This document shows, in pieces, positions 5,958 to 15,371 of a stretch of DNA of 34,425 nt. Made by a program: the position numbers and the translations under genes. Origin of the DNA: Alphaproteobacteria bacterium UBA6187 (lineage in GTDB: Bacteria > Pseudomonadota > Alphaproteobacteria > Rickettsiales > UBA6187); the NCBI GenBank assembly GCA_002422795.1, contig DITJ01000024.1, positions 1 through 34,425 on the forward strand. The letters are read 5' to 3'. The notes below the pieces were generated by a model. It ran no database searches. It was not told the DNA's origin and saw nothing but the letters and a program-made list of their open reading frames with translations. Numbering within the stretch: position 1 is the first letter of the stretch; each line of letters begins with the position of its first letter.

Positions 5958-8618
5958 TCATGAAAGCATCCCCTTAAGCCCATAAAGGAACTCCAGCGCC
6001 TCTTTCGGTGACATATCATCAATATTTACAGACGTAATTCTTGCCAGTATTTCTTCGGCAATCGGGTTAGCTGGTTCTAGGTTCTGGGTGCTAGGATCTG
6101 GAATGGTTTGGAACAACGGCAATTCCCCAGTGAGTTTGGCGCGCGCAGAACCGCCATCAGCCTCTTGCAGCACAGTTAACACCGTGCGGGCGCGCTTGGT
6201 AACTGTGCTTGGAAGCCCGGCAAGTTCCGCAACATGAATACCATAAGACCTATCTGCAGAACCTTTTATAACTTCATGCATAAAAATAACTTTTCCCTGC
6301 CATTCCTTCACTTTCATAGTGTAGCAGGCAAGCGCAGGCAGTTGTTCTTTTAAGGATGTAAGCTCATGGTAATGCGTGGCGAATAACCCACGGCAACGGC
6401 TGGTATTATGCAAATATTCCACTACCGCCCAGGCGATTGAAAGCCCGTCATATGTTGCGGTGCCTCGGCCTATTTCATCAAGTATTACCAGTGATTTAGT
6501 AGTGGCATTATTTATAATTGTGGCAGTTTCCACCATTTCCACCATGAAGGTGGAACGCCCCCGCGCCAGGTCATCAGACGCCCCTACCCTACTGAAAACC
6601 TTATCCACAACCCCTATATGGGCAAAGTCCGCTGGCACAAACGAGCCAACTTGCGCCATTATTGCTATAAGCGCATTTTGGCGCAGAAACGTGCTTTTAC
6701 CAGCCATATTCGGACCAGTAAGCAGCCATAAACGCTGGCTGCTGGCAAAATCAGAATCATTTTTTATAAATTTACCTTCAAGCTCAACCCCAGCTTCAAC
6801 CACAGGGTGGCGGCCACCTTTTATATTAAATGCCAGCGATTCATCCACCTTGGGCCTGTTATAATTATTCTGCGCTGCAAGTTCCCCAAGGGATGCCATA
6901 ACATCAATGGCGGAAATGCTTTGCGCCGCAAAATATATAGTCTCGGCAGAGCTTTTTATATCTTCGGATAGCTCCTCAAACAACATCATCTCCAAGCGCA
7001 AGGCGTGGTCTTTGGCATTTAGTATATCATTTTCAAGCTGGCGAAGTTCGGCAGTAGTATAGCGCACCGCATTGCCGAGCGTTTGGCGGTGGATAAATTT
7101 TTCATCCGTTATTTTACTGCTGTTTACAGGCGTTACCTCAACAAAAAACCCTAGTACATTATTATGGGTTATTTTTAATGTATTAATTCCGGTATCTCTT
7201 CTATATAACTCTCTAAGCTCAATAATTTTACTTTGACCATTATCCCGAAGCCCACGCATTTCATCTAGTTTTGAATGATACCCATCGGCAATATATCCGC
7301 CCTCACGCGCAAGGCCGCTGGTTATTTCTTCTTTTAAAGCCTCACGCAGTTTATTTACCAATGTATCGTGCGAACCTAAGCTGCGTAGGTATGTAGCAAG
7401 TGCCGGTGGCAAATTTACCCCGGAAAACTCAAGTATTTCTGCAATTATAATTGATTCCGCAAGGCCATTTCGTATCGCTGCTAAATCGCGCGGACCTGCT
7501 TTTTCCATGCAAATCCTTGAAAGTGAGCGCTCCATATCGGGAATGCGCTTTAAAACTTCCCTGGTATTTGTGCGGATAGCATCATTTTCAACAAAAAACT
7601 GCACCATATCAAGGCGGTTATTTATCGCGGCAGGGTTAGTAAGCGGCGCAGAAATATAGTTCGATAATAGGCGCGCGCCTCCGCCTGTAATAGTGCGGTC
7701 GATAACGCTCAGCAAACTGCCTTTCTTACCGCCTGAAAGTGAAGCAACAATTTCTAAATTACGCCTGGTTGCAGCGTCTATCGCCATGAAATTGCTATTT
7801 TTAAACTGCTTAGGGAATTCAAGGCGCGGCAAATTGCCTTTTTGCGTTAGTTCCACATATTCAATTAATGAACCGCAAGCAGCAATTTCCGCGCGGCAGA
7901 ACTCGCCAAAACCATCAATCTCCTTAACGCCATAAAATGCTTTCAGGCGGTTCTCAGTGCGTAAATAATCAAAAATATTCGCCGCATGTGGGGTGAGTGC
8001 TTTTCTATGCTCACGCAAGGTTTGCGATAATTCGGCATCAATAAACAATTTATCCGCCAGCAATATTTCCTTCGGATTCAGCCGCGCTAAATCTGATGCA
8101 AGCGCATTTTCCGATGTTACAGAGGAGCGGAATTCACCAGTGGAAATATCAATCCATGCCAGTGCCAAATCTCCGCCCATACGCACGAGTGACGCCAGGT
8201 AATTGGCATTTCGCGCATCAAGCAGCGATTCTTCAATAATCGTTCCAGGCGTTATAATCCGCACCACTTCACGGCGCACCACTGCTTTATAGCCACGCTT
8301 TTTAGCCTCTTCTGGCTTTTCCATTTGCTCACACACGGCAACACGGTGGCCTGATGATATTAATTTATGTAAATAAGGCTCATACGCGCGTTCCGGCACA
8401 CCGCACATAGCTATGTCTTCACCATTATGCGTGCCGCGTTTGGTGAGCGCTATATCAAGCGCCTTGGAGGCTATAACCGCATCATCAAAAAACAATTCAT
8501 AAAAATCACCCATGCGGTAAAATAGCAGGCAATCCTTATATTCTGCTTTGGTGGCAAGATATTGCTGCATCATGGGGGTGACAGACGATTCTGGCGAAAC
8601 TGCGGTAATACTGGACAT
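5958..8618 (-). CDS. mutS: DNA mismatch repair protein MutS
   Basis: The 886-aa product has the full MutS layout and normal length. The N-terminal mismatch-binding domain carries the F-Y-E motif (MGDFYELFF, about residues 36-44). Connector and lever domains follow, then the ABC ATPase with Walker A GPNMAGKST (about 635-643) and Walker B DEIGRGTATYDG (about 714-725). Residues GLFATHYHEL are also typical. It recognises mispairs and small loops and recruits MutL. The ATG at 8618 is well supported because the next upstream sequence is noncoding. The gene appears complete and stands alone, followed by the decayed array. Confidence 0.97.
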   Translation of the reverse strand: MSSITAVSPESSVTPMMQQYLATKAEYKDCLLFYRMGDFYELFFDDAVIASKALDIALTKRGTHNGEDIAMCGVPERAYEPYLHKLISSGHRVAVCEQMEKPEEAKKRGYKAVVRREVVRIITPGTIIEESLLDARNANYLASLVRMGGDLALAWIDISTGEFRSSVTSENALASDLARLNPKEILLADKLFIDAELSQTLREHRKALTPHAANIFDYLRTENRLKAFYGVKEIDGFGEFCRAEIAACGSLIEYVELTQKGNLPRLEFPKQFKNSNFMAIDAATRRNLEIVASLSGGKKGSLLSVIDRTITGGGARLLSNYISAPLTNPAAINNRLDMVQFFVENDAIRTNTREVLKRIPDMERSLSRICMEKAGPRDLAAIRNGLAESIIIAEILEFSGVNLPPALATYLRSLGSHDTLVNKLREALKEEITSGLAREGGYIADGYHSKLDEMRGLRDNGQSKIIELRELYRRDTGINTLKITHNNVLGFFVEVTPVNSSKITDEKFIHRQTLGNAVRYTTAELRQLENDILNAKDHALRLEMMLFEELSEDIKSSAETIYFAAQSISAIDVMASLGELAAQNNYNRPKVDESLAFNIKGGRHPVVEAGVELEGKFIKNDSDFASSQRLWLLTGPNMAGKSTFLRQNALIAIMAQVGSFVPADFAHIGVVDKVFSRVGASDDLARGRSTFMVEMVETATIINNATTKSLVILDEIGRGTATYDGLSIAWAVVEYLHNTSRCRGLFATHYHELTSLKEQLPALACYTMKVKEWQGKVIFMHEVIKGSADRSYGIHVAELAGLPSTVTKRARTVLTVLQEADGGSARAKLTGELPLFQTIPDPSTQNLEPANPIAEEILARITSVNIDDMSPKEALEFLYGLKGMLS

Positions 8619-8879
8619 AGATTTGTTATTTTCTTAATTTATATTAATATATCTTTATAATAAGTAGCAATTAGAATATAATTTAATCATATTTTGCCAT
8701 CAGGCACATACCGCCTCTTCGTTTATGGGGCGGGAAATCAACATAATCCCTCACCAGATTTAAAGTTCATTATTATAATCTTGATTATAGTATTGCTTTT
8801 TAAATAAAGTAGTTGTATTATTAACATACAAATTGGCACCAGCCACAACGCCCTCTTCTCACAAGGAAGGGGGTATAAT

Positions 8880-9266
8880 TTAGTTTATCAATTCCCTTAA
8901 AGATTTTCTAATCTCTTTAACCTGTTCTTTTGTAAGCTGCCCCATCTTAGTCATTAAACGGTTATTATGCCACATTCTAAGTTGTGTTAGCATAACACAC
9001 TGGGTTTTATTTTTAAAATGTATTTTGTAATAATGAGGTGTATCCTTAATTTGCGTAGTAAGAGGCACGCCCCAGAATATCCTTTTATTGAATTTCCTTA
9101 CAATTAGTACCGGACGGCTAAAATCATTGCCCTTGCCATCCTCTTCATCACAAACGTTAACCCCAATCCTACACCACCATATTTCACGTTCTTGAAACGT
9201 CGGAGGATTTTGCCTTTCCTGAGATTCAACCTTAATTTTAAGCCAACCTTCAAAATCTTTTTCCAT
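8880..9266 (-). CDS. PemK/MazF-family toxin, no antitoxin seen
   Basis: This 128-aa protein has the MazF/PemK fold signature: FQEREIWWCRIGVNV, then SRPVLIVRKFNKRIFWGVPL and QCVMLTQLRMW. Proteins of this family are usually ribosome-independent mRNA endoribonucleases. The N-terminal extension of about 25 residues (KDFEGWLKIK) matches a solitary subgroup. It starts 27 bp after the tyrS stop with a weak TAGGA site, so it probably shares the tyrS transcript. No small antitoxin gene is visible on either side. It could be a true orphan, depend on an unlinked antitoxin, or use its own N-terminus for control. Confidence 0.85.
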   Translation of the reverse strand: MEKDFEGWLKIKVESQERQNPPTFQEREIWWCRIGVNVCDEEDGKGNDFSRPVLIVRKFNKRIFWGVPLTTQIKDTPHYYKIHFKNKTQCVMLTQLRMWHNNRLMTKMGQLTKEQVKEIRKSLRELIN

Positions 9267-9293
9267 ACCACTTAATCCTAGATATTCACAGAA

Positions 9294-10730
9294 TCACACA
9301 AGCCTCACAAGCGCATGTTTTTTCTTACCCGCAGAAAGTTTTATTACCCCTTCAGAATTCAAATCTGATGAATTAATACTATGCGCTACATCGCTGATTT
9401 TTATATCATTAATTTTTACGCCGCCACCTTTGATAAGATTTTTGGCCTCACCACCAGATTCAACAAGCTTAGCGCGTTGCAATATTTCTGTTGCACGAAT
9501 ACCAGCTTCAAGTTCAGATCTTGCAATTTCCACCACAGGCAAATCATCGCCAAAGCCGCCTTGTTCAAAGGTTTTGCGGGCGGTACCTTCTGCGTGTTTG
9601 GCGGCGTCCTCACCGTGGCAGATAGTGGTTGCTGCATTTGCCAGCATTATCTTGGCTTCATTTATGGCTGCACCCTGCATAGTTGCTTCCATATGCGCAA
9701 TTTCCTCTATGCTTATTTCAGTGAATAAGCGCATGAATTTCCAGACATCTTTATCTTCGGTATTGCGCCAGAATTGCCAGTAGTCGTAAGGTGAAAGCAT
9801 ATCAGCCGATAGCCACACTGCGCCTGCGGCAGTTTTACCCATTTTCGCACCTGATGATGTGGTAACGAGCGGTGTGGTTAGGCCGAAGATAGATGTTCTA
9901 TTAATGATTTTACTATCGCATTCTTCTTTTTTGCTAGGATTATCATTAACTATTTTTGCTAAAGGCTCTGCAAATTTTATATCTCGCTTAAATATAACCT
10001 CATCAATTATATCTTTACCAAATTTATTCTTTTCATCGTATTCTTTATAATCAACTTGGGCATAATATTTCCGCAAGTGATTGCTCCATTTACGCCGTTG
10101 CAATTCAACACCATTCACAATATTTCCCCATTGGTCAGAACCACCAATTTGCAAACGGCAACCATATATTTTATATAATTCTACAAAGTCATATGCCTGC
10201 ATCATCATGTAGGTGAATTCAACAAAATTCATTTCCGCTTCACGTTCAAGGCGTGTTTTTACACTATCAAACGCGAGCATTCTATTAACAGAAAAGTGTC
10301 TTCCTACATTGCGTAGGAAATCAATTAATGAAAATTTTGAAATCCAATCATCATTATTAACCATCGCAGCGGTTTCTAAACCAAACTGCTTGAACACTCC
10401 TGCAATACCAGCCATATTTTTTGCAATTTCATTATCACCTAAAACAGGCCGCGATTCATCCTTTCCGCTAGGGTCACCAATTTTGGTAGTCGCCCCGCCC
10501 AGCAAAATAATTGGGTTATGCCCGCATTCTTTCAGCCAACGCAAAATCATAATCTGCATTAAACTACCAACATGCAGGCTTGCTGCCGTGCAATCAAAAC
10601 CGATATATGCTGTTACACCTTCCCCGCTTTGCTCAGCTTCAAAAAGCAAGTTATCAAGGCTTTCCATATCTGTGCATTGGTGGAAATAGCCACGTTCTTT
10701 AAATAATGTAAGGAATTTTGATTTTGTCAT
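9294..10730 (-). CDS. tyrS: Tyrosyl-tRNA synthetase with an extra internal segment
   Basis: TyrS charges tRNA-Tyr. The 478-aa product shows YIGFDCTAASLHVGSL (HIGH-type motif, HVGS at 53-56), the tyrosine-binding region (QAYDFVELYKIYGC), GGSDQWGNIVNGVEL (197-210), KMGKT in place of KMSKS (296-300) and a C-terminal S4-like domain (LIKGGGVKINDIKI). Typical bacterial enzymes are about 410-420 aa. The difference is a charged insertion of roughly 60 residues (about 213-279) between GVEL and FGLTTPL, where normally only about 10 residues occur. Reading frame and flanking motifs are intact, so the enzyme is probably active. The mazF-like gene follows. Confidence 0.96.
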   Translation of the reverse strand: MTKSKFLTLFKERGYFHQCTDMESLDNLLFEAEQSGEGVTAYIGFDCTAASLHVGSLMQIMILRWLKECGHNPIILLGGATTKIGDPSGKDESRPVLGDNEIAKNMAGIAGVFKQFGLETAAMVNNDDWISKFSLIDFLRNVGRHFSVNRMLAFDSVKTRLEREAEMNFVEFTYMMMQAYDFVELYKIYGCRLQIGGSDQWGNIVNGVELQRRKWSNHLRKYYAQVDYKEYDEKNKFGKDIIDEVIFKRDIKFAEPLAKIVNDNPSKKEECDSKIINRTSIFGLTTPLVTTSSGAKMGKTAAGAVWLSADMLSPYDYWQFWRNTEDKDVWKFMRLFTEISIEEIAHMEATMQGAAINEAKIMLANAATTICHGEDAAKHAEGTARKTFEQGGFGDDLPVVEIARSELEAGIRATEILQRAKLVESGGEAKNLIKGGGVKINDIKISDVAHSINSSDLNSEGVIKLSAGKKKHALVRLV

Positions 10731-10811
10731 AATAATGCTTTAATAAAATAATATGCTGTAAGTTGCAAAATATTATTACCCGATTTTTTTCTACTATTAA
10801 ATAAATTAATC

Positions 10812-10841
10812 TTGCCTGTATGGTTTATACGCGCTTATTAT
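10812..10841 (+). promoter_or_regulatory. Candidate sigma-70 promoter for icd
   Basis: TTGCCT (10812-10817) and TATTAT (10836-10841) are separated by 18 bp in the 145-bp region between the divergent tyrS and icd genes. This places a start site about 25-30 bp before the icd ATG. It is judged by eye only. Confidence 0.4.
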
Positions 10842-10875
10842 ACCAGGCTGTAAGTAAATAATTCAGGCAAATAAA

Positions 10876-12102
10876 ATGACCAGCATAAATAAAATAAAAG
10901 TAACCTCCCCAATCGTTGAAATGGACGGCGATGAAATGGCGCGCGTAATGTGGCAGATGATAAAGGAAAATTTGCTGCTGCCTTTCCTTGATATAGACAT
11001 AAAATATTTTGACCTGGGGCTTGAGGAACGCGATAGAACTGAAGATAAGGTAACTATCGATTCAGCTGAAGCCGTGAATAAATACGGAATCGGCGTGAAA
11101 TGCGCTACCATCACCCCCGATGAAGCGCGGGTGAAGGAATTTAATTTAAAGAAAATGTGGCTATCCCCCAATGGCACTATCAGAAATATCTTGGGCGGCA
11201 CTATCTTCCGTGAGCCGTTAATCTGTAATAACATCCCGCGCCTTGTGCCAGGCTGGACTAAACCTATTTCAATTGGCCGTCATGCGCATGGCGACCAATA
11301 TAAAGCCACCAACTTCAAGGTGAAAGGCAAAGGCAGCCTTACCATTAAATTCACGCCAAGCGACGGCAGCCCGGCAGAAGAATTTGAAATTTACCAATTT
11401 AAAGGTGATGGCGGCGTGGCGATGGGTATGTTTAATACCGATGAATCTATCCGCGCTTTTGCCCATTCCAGCTTTAAATATGCACTTGGCAAGAAATGGC
11501 CGCTATATCTTTCAAGCAAAAACACCATTTTAAAAGCTTATGATGGTAAATTTAAGGATATCTTCCAGGAAATTTTTGAAAGCGATTATAAAGCCGATTA
11601 TGAAGAGGCTGGCATAACTTATGAACACCGCTTAATTGATGATATGGTAGCATACGCGCTTAAATCTTCCGGCGGCTATGTGTGGGCGTGCAAAAATTAT
11701 GATGGCGATGTTATGTCTGATATGGTGGCGCAAGGGTTTGGCTCGCTTGGCCTTATGACCTCCACCCTATATTCACCGGAGGGGAAAATTTTAACCGAAG
11801 CGGCGCACGGCACTGTAACCCGCCATTACCGCCAGCACCAGCAGGGTAAGGACACTTACACCAACCCGATTGCCTCCATATTCGCATGGAGCCAGGGCCT
11901 GCATCACTTAGCTTTAAAAGATGGTAATAAAGAACTTCTCCAGTTTGCAAGCAAACTTGAAAAAGCCTGCATCAGCACTGTTGAGGCCGGAAAAATGACC
12001 AAGGATTTATCGTTAATAGTGGAAGAAAGCACAAAGCAGCAGCAAAAGGCTCTTACTACTAAAGAATATATATTGGCGGTGAAAGAGGCGTTAGAAAGTT
12101 AA
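10876..12102 (+). CDS. icd: NADP-dependent isocitrate dehydrogenase, eukaryote-like type
   Basis: It converts isocitrate to 2-oxoglutarate and CO2 with NADPH formation in the TCA cycle. The 408-aa protein is of the eukaryote-like homodimeric class common in alphaproteobacteria: PIVEMDGDEMARVMW at the start, CATITPDEARVKEF and KKMWLSPNGTIRNILGGTIF for substrate binding, IGRHAHGDQYKATNF, and the cofactor region EAAHGTVTRHYRQHQQG. Length is normal. It is transcribed away from tyrS and ends 3 bp before the stop of the convergent pseudopilin gene, with no room for a separate terminator. Confidence 0.96.
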   Translation: MTSINKIKVTSPIVEMDGDEMARVMWQMIKENLLLPFLDIDIKYFDLGLEERDRTEDKVTIDSAEAVNKYGIGVKCATITPDEARVKEFNLKKMWLSPNGTIRNILGGTIFREPLICNNIPRLVPGWTKPISIGRHAHGDQYKATNFKVKGKGSLTIKFTPSDGSPAEEFEIYQFKGDGGVAMGMFNTDESIRAFAHSSFKYALGKKWPLYLSSKNTILKAYDGKFKDIFQEIFESDYKADYEEAGITYEHRLIDDMVAYALKSSGGYVWACKNYDGDVMSDMVAQGFGSLGLMTSTLYSPEGKILTEAAHGTVTRHYRQHQQGKDTYTNPIASIFAWSQGLHHLALKDGNKELLQFASKLEKACISTVEAGKMTKDLSLIVEESTKQQQKALTTKEYILAVKEALES

Positions 12103-12105
12103 TTT

Positions 12106-12810
12106 CTAACGCACTGATCTAGAAGTTATAAAGAATAAATAGCATGTTATATCATCTGTCATTCTATAACTTGAACCGATACCACAACTAAGCGAGGGGG
12201 CGGGGAGTTGTCCAGTACCTCCAGTTATATTTCCTGTAGTACGAAGACCATCATCTATTTTCCTATCTATATTACTTGCATCTTTACCAGATATAATCGC
12301 GGCCTGTGATGGCCCTGCTGGAGTTGATGTTCCGCCCCAAATTACATATTGTCTTGGTGAATTAGTCCAGAACCAATAACCACCATTAACAAAAGGTGAT
12401 TGTGGAACATTGTACCCCGGCACTGATCCAACATTTAAGGCTGTACCAGCATAACTCCCTATAATTAATCCTGCTAAAGAAAGATGCTGCCACGCGCGGG
12501 TGGATTCGTTAGTATCAGAAGCACCACCCCACTCAATACCATTCTTGCCATTGCCATTTGTAGTAGTTACAGTAGTATTCCAATAAGATGTGGCATTGGT
12601 CATGTCACCAGGCAATGCATTATATTGTAATCTAAACGCATCCAGTGCCACCTTATACTGGTTTACCTGTGATACCACACTGCGCAATTTTGCATCGCGC
12701 ACAAGGGCTCTTCCAGCCGTTACACCAGCTATAATTAACCCTATGATCACTATCACAATTGAAAGCTCAACTAGGGTGAAAGCTTTTTTGCTAGTTATCA
12801 TTTTCAACAT
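12106..12810 (-). CDS. Type IV pilin-like / pseudopilin protein 1
   Basis: This 234-aa product begins with a class III (prepilin) signal, KKAFTLVELSIVIVIIGLII. The -1 residue is Ala instead of the usual Gly and Glu5 is present. A long amphipathic helix and a globular domain follow, with QYNALPGDMTNATSYW and the C-terminal motif IDRKIDDGL. The 5' halves of this gene and its neighbour at 12932-13633 are almost identical, while the 3' halves differ at many positions. It ends in SRSVR with a Cys pair near the C-terminus. No pilus assembly gene is close. Surface fibre subunit or secretion pseudopilin cannot be told apart here. Confidence 0.85.
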   Translation of the reverse strand: MLKMITSKKAFTLVELSIVIVIIGLIIAGVTAGRALVRDAKLRSVVSQVNQYKVALDAFRLQYNALPGDMTNATSYWNTTVTTTNGNGKNGIEWGGASDTNESTRAWQHLSLAGLIIGSYAGTALNVGSVPGYNVPQSPFVNGGYWFWTNSPRQYVIWGGTSTPAGPSQAAIISGKDASNIDRKIDDGLRTTGNITGGTGQLPAPSLSCGIGSSYRMTDDITCYLFFITSRSVR

Positions 12811-12931
12811 TTATAAAAATTATTTTACATTTATACAGTTAATTCTACCTTTAAAAACACTAAATGTAAAATGATAAGATAATTAAGGTCTCGCCAGGCC
12901 AAGTGAGAAAGATGCTAGAAGGGTAAAGAAT

Positions 12932-13633
12932 CTAACGCACTGTCTTCGATAAAATAAATCTTAACACGCAAGATATATCATCTGTCATCCTATAAGTTGA
13001 ACCAATATTGCAAGTAAAAGGTGCTGGTGGGATCTGGCCATTACTATAAGTTATTAACCCTGTGGTTGGAAGGCCGTCATCCATCTTTCTATCGATGCTT
13101 GCTGCCTCTTTACCAGAGATAATTGCAGCTTGCGACGGGCCTGCCGGTGTTGATGTTCCAGCAAAAATTAAATATTGTATAGGGGAATTCGCCCAGAACC
13201 AATAACCACCATTCACAATAGGTGACTGTGGTATATTATATCCAGGCACAGATCCAACACTAAGGGCTGTGCCAGCATAATTTCCATTAATCAGCCCCGC
13301 TAAAGAAAGATGCTGCCAGGCACGTGTTGATTCATTGGTAGAAACATTACCGCCCCATTCAATACCATTCCTTCCATTACCATTAGTAGTAGTTACAGTA
13401 GTGTTCCAATAAGAAGTGGCATTTGTCATATCACCCGGCAATGCATTATATTGTAATCTAAATGCATCCAGTGCCACCTTATACTGGTTTACCTGTGATA
13501 CCACACTACGCAATTTTGCATCGCGCACAAGGGCTCTTCCAGCCGTTACACCAGCTATAATTAACCCTATGATCACTATCACAATTGAAAGCTCAACCAG
13601 GGTGAAGGCCTTTAGATTTGTAAATTTATTCAT
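12932..13633 (-). CDS. Type IV pilin-like / pseudopilin protein 2
   Basis: A 233-aa tandem paralogue of the gene at 12106-12810. The prepilin signal is LKAFTLVELSIVIVIIGLII, again with Ala before Phe. The globular domain has QYNALPGDMTNATSYW, a G/W-rich middle and IDRKMDDGLPTTG near the C-terminus, then a Cys pair and KTVR. The 5' half is nearly base-for-base the same as copy 1; the second half has scattered changes that alter residues. Its start is 112 bp downstream of a 3' remnant of a third copy. An A+T-rich promoter region lies at 13634-13745. Confidence 0.85.
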   Translation of the reverse strand: MNKFTNLKAFTLVELSIVIVIIGLIIAGVTAGRALVRDAKLRSVVSQVNQYKVALDAFRLQYNALPGDMTNATSYWNTTVTTTNGNGRNGIEWGGNVSTNESTRAWQHLSLAGLINGNYAGTALSVGSVPGYNIPQSPIVNGGYWFWANSPIQYLIFAGTSTPAGPSQAAIISGKEAASIDRKMDDGLPTTGLITYSNGQIPPAPFTCNIGSTYRMTDDISCVLRFILSKTVR

Positions 13634-13745
13634 AACATTATATAAACAACATAAGTTTCCTTAAAATAAGGCAACACACATTCTTATATTATAACACAGA
13701 AAAATTATAATACATAAAATTTATACATTTTTTACAACACACAAA

Positions 13746-13912
13746 TCAACGCACTGTCTTATAAAATGTAAATAACAAGCTGAAGGTGTTAATAGGTTAA
13801 TGCCGGTATGATAAGTTACCAACCCCGTTGTTAGAGCGCCGTCATCCATCTTTTAATCTATGCTACTTGCATCTTTACCAGAGATAATCACCGCCTGTGA
13901 TGCTCCAGGGCC
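13746..13912 (-). pseudogene. 3' remnant of a third pseudopilin copy
   Basis: Minus-strand translation gives SQAVIISGKDASSID, a stop where the paralogues have Arg, then KMDDGALTTGLVTYH. In another frame it gives LFTFYKTVR and a stop, matching the C-terminus of pseudopilin 2. About 55 codons remain with one stop and one frame change. There is no signal-sequence part. It sits between glmU (stop at 13959) and pseudopilin 2, so it is either a decaying duplicate or a 3' donor cassette. Confidence 0.75.
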
Positions 13913-13958
13913 TACCTTACATCCCACAGATTATTAAAAAATGCGGGTTGTAAGCAAC

Positions 13959-15296
13959 CTACCCATCCTTCTTCTCATTTTTGGCCCTGAACGCTTTCGA
14001 CCAATTCTCTTTATTTATCTGTTTGTTGCGGGCAACAGCAAGTGATTCAGATGAAATGCTTTTAGTGATAGTGCTGCCTGCGCCAATGAAGGCTTTGTCG
14101 CCAATATCAACCGGGGCTATCAAGGCAGAGTTGGAACCTACAAACACCGATTTACCGATTTTTGTCGTATATTTATTATAGCCGTCATAATTACAAGTTA
14201 CCGTACCTGCGCCTATATTGCTTTTTTCGCCGATTTCCGCATCACCAATATAGCTTAAATGGCCAATCTTAACCCCTTTGCCTATTTTAGATTTCTTAAC
14301 TTCAACAAAATTCCCGATATGCGCATCAAGGCCGATTTCAGTACCGGGTCTTATCCTCGCAAATGGCCCCACACTTGCGCCAGATTTTATCCTTGCACCT
14401 TCAATATGGCAAAATGGTTTTATTACCACGCCGCTTTCAATAGAAACCCCAGGGCCAAAAGATACGTTCTGATGGATTATAACATCCTCGCCAATTATTG
14501 TATCATAACTGAAATAAACTGTTTCCGGGTCTATTAAAGTTGCCCCTTCCACCATAACTTTATAGCGTAGGCGCTGCTGGAATATATATTCAGCCTCGCT
14601 TAGCTGCACGCGGTTATTAACACCAAGCACCTCATCTTCATTGCCTTCAACATAGGTGCATTTTTTACCGGCATTTTTTGCAAGTGAAATTAAATCGGTC
14701 AGATAATATTCGCCCTTGGCATTTTTATTATCTATTTTAGCAACAAATTCCTGCAATACCGCTGCATTTGCTGCAAATACACCTGAATTGCATAAATCAA
14801 TATATCGCTCTTCCTCGCTTGCATCCTTAAATTCAACAATACTTTCAAGCTCACCTGCATCATTTACCACAAGGCGGCCATATTCAGCAGGGTCCTGCGG
14901 CCTGAAGCCAAGCACTACCACATCGGCAACTTCAAGGCTTTGCAGCATATGGATAAGGGTTTCGCGGGTGATAAGCGGGGTATCGGCATATAATATCAAT
15001 ATATTGCCATCGAAATCCTTTAACTTTTCTAAGGCTGGCTTCACTGCATCGCCAGTGCCTAGCTGTTCTTTTTGTATAACAGATGCTGATAATGCACTTA
15101 TAGAATCAGCAACCTCCCCCATACCGCTGCTAAGCACAGTAACGATATGCTCAGGCGCCATAAATGACGCAGTATCCAGTACATGCCCTATCATGCTTTT
15201 GCCACATATTTCATGCAATACTTTAGGTTTTTGGGATTTCATCCTTGTACCTTTGCCGGCAGCAAGTATTATAACCGCAGTTTGTTTAGCTATCAT
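13959..15296 (-). CDS. glmU: Bifunctional GlcNAc-1-P uridyltransferase / GlcN-1-P acetyltransferase
   Basis: It makes UDP-GlcNAc for peptidoglycan and lipopolysaccharide. The 445-aa product has the N-terminal nucleotidyltransferase signature LAAGKGTRMKSQKPKVLH (about residues 11-28) and QLGTGDAV. A left-handed hexapeptide-repeat domain fills the C-terminal half (IGNFVEVKKSKIG, KIGHLSYIGDAEIG, IGAGTVTCNYDGYNKY) with the acetyltransferase histidine region in HLSYIGD. Length is normal. The ATG at 15296 is the natural start. It is divergent from rmuC with about 75 bp between starts, and the pseudopilin remnant follows it. Confidence 0.97.
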   Translation of the reverse strand: MIAKQTAVIILAAGKGTRMKSQKPKVLHEICGKSMIGHVLDTASFMAPEHIVTVLSSGMGEVADSISALSASVIQKEQLGTGDAVKPALEKLKDFDGNILILYADTPLITRETLIHMLQSLEVADVVVLGFRPQDPAEYGRLVVNDAGELESIVEFKDASEEERYIDLCNSGVFAANAAVLQEFVAKIDNKNAKGEYYLTDLISLAKNAGKKCTYVEGNEDEVLGVNNRVQLSEAEYIFQQRLRYKVMVEGATLIDPETVYFSYDTIIGEDVIIHQNVSFGPGVSIESGVVIKPFCHIEGARIKSGASVGPFARIRPGTEIGLDAHIGNFVEVKKSKIGKGVKIGHLSYIGDAEIGEKSNIGAGTVTCNYDGYNKYTTKIGKSVFVGSNSALIAPVDIGDKAFIGAGSTITKSISSESLAVARNKQINKENWSKAFRAKNEKKDG

Positions 15297-15371
15297 GGAA
15301 ATCCCTATTTCATTTTAAGAAAACATGGGGTAACCTATCCTAAACTTTTACAAAAATCCAATAGGATTATT

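Noticed and set aside
8619..8879. Possible small RNA or terminator between the mazF-like gene and mutS
   Set aside because: Only an imperfect CCCTTCC/GGAAGGG-type hairpin without a T tract is visible, which is not enough for a call.
9894..10094. tyrS insertion as an intein
   Set aside because: It is far too short and lacks the Cys/Ser start and the His-Asn end of inteins.
15183..15371. N-terminal extension of rmuC
   Set aside because: The extra 63 residues overlap glmU in antisense, and the ATG at 15372 begins directly with the expected membrane anchor.
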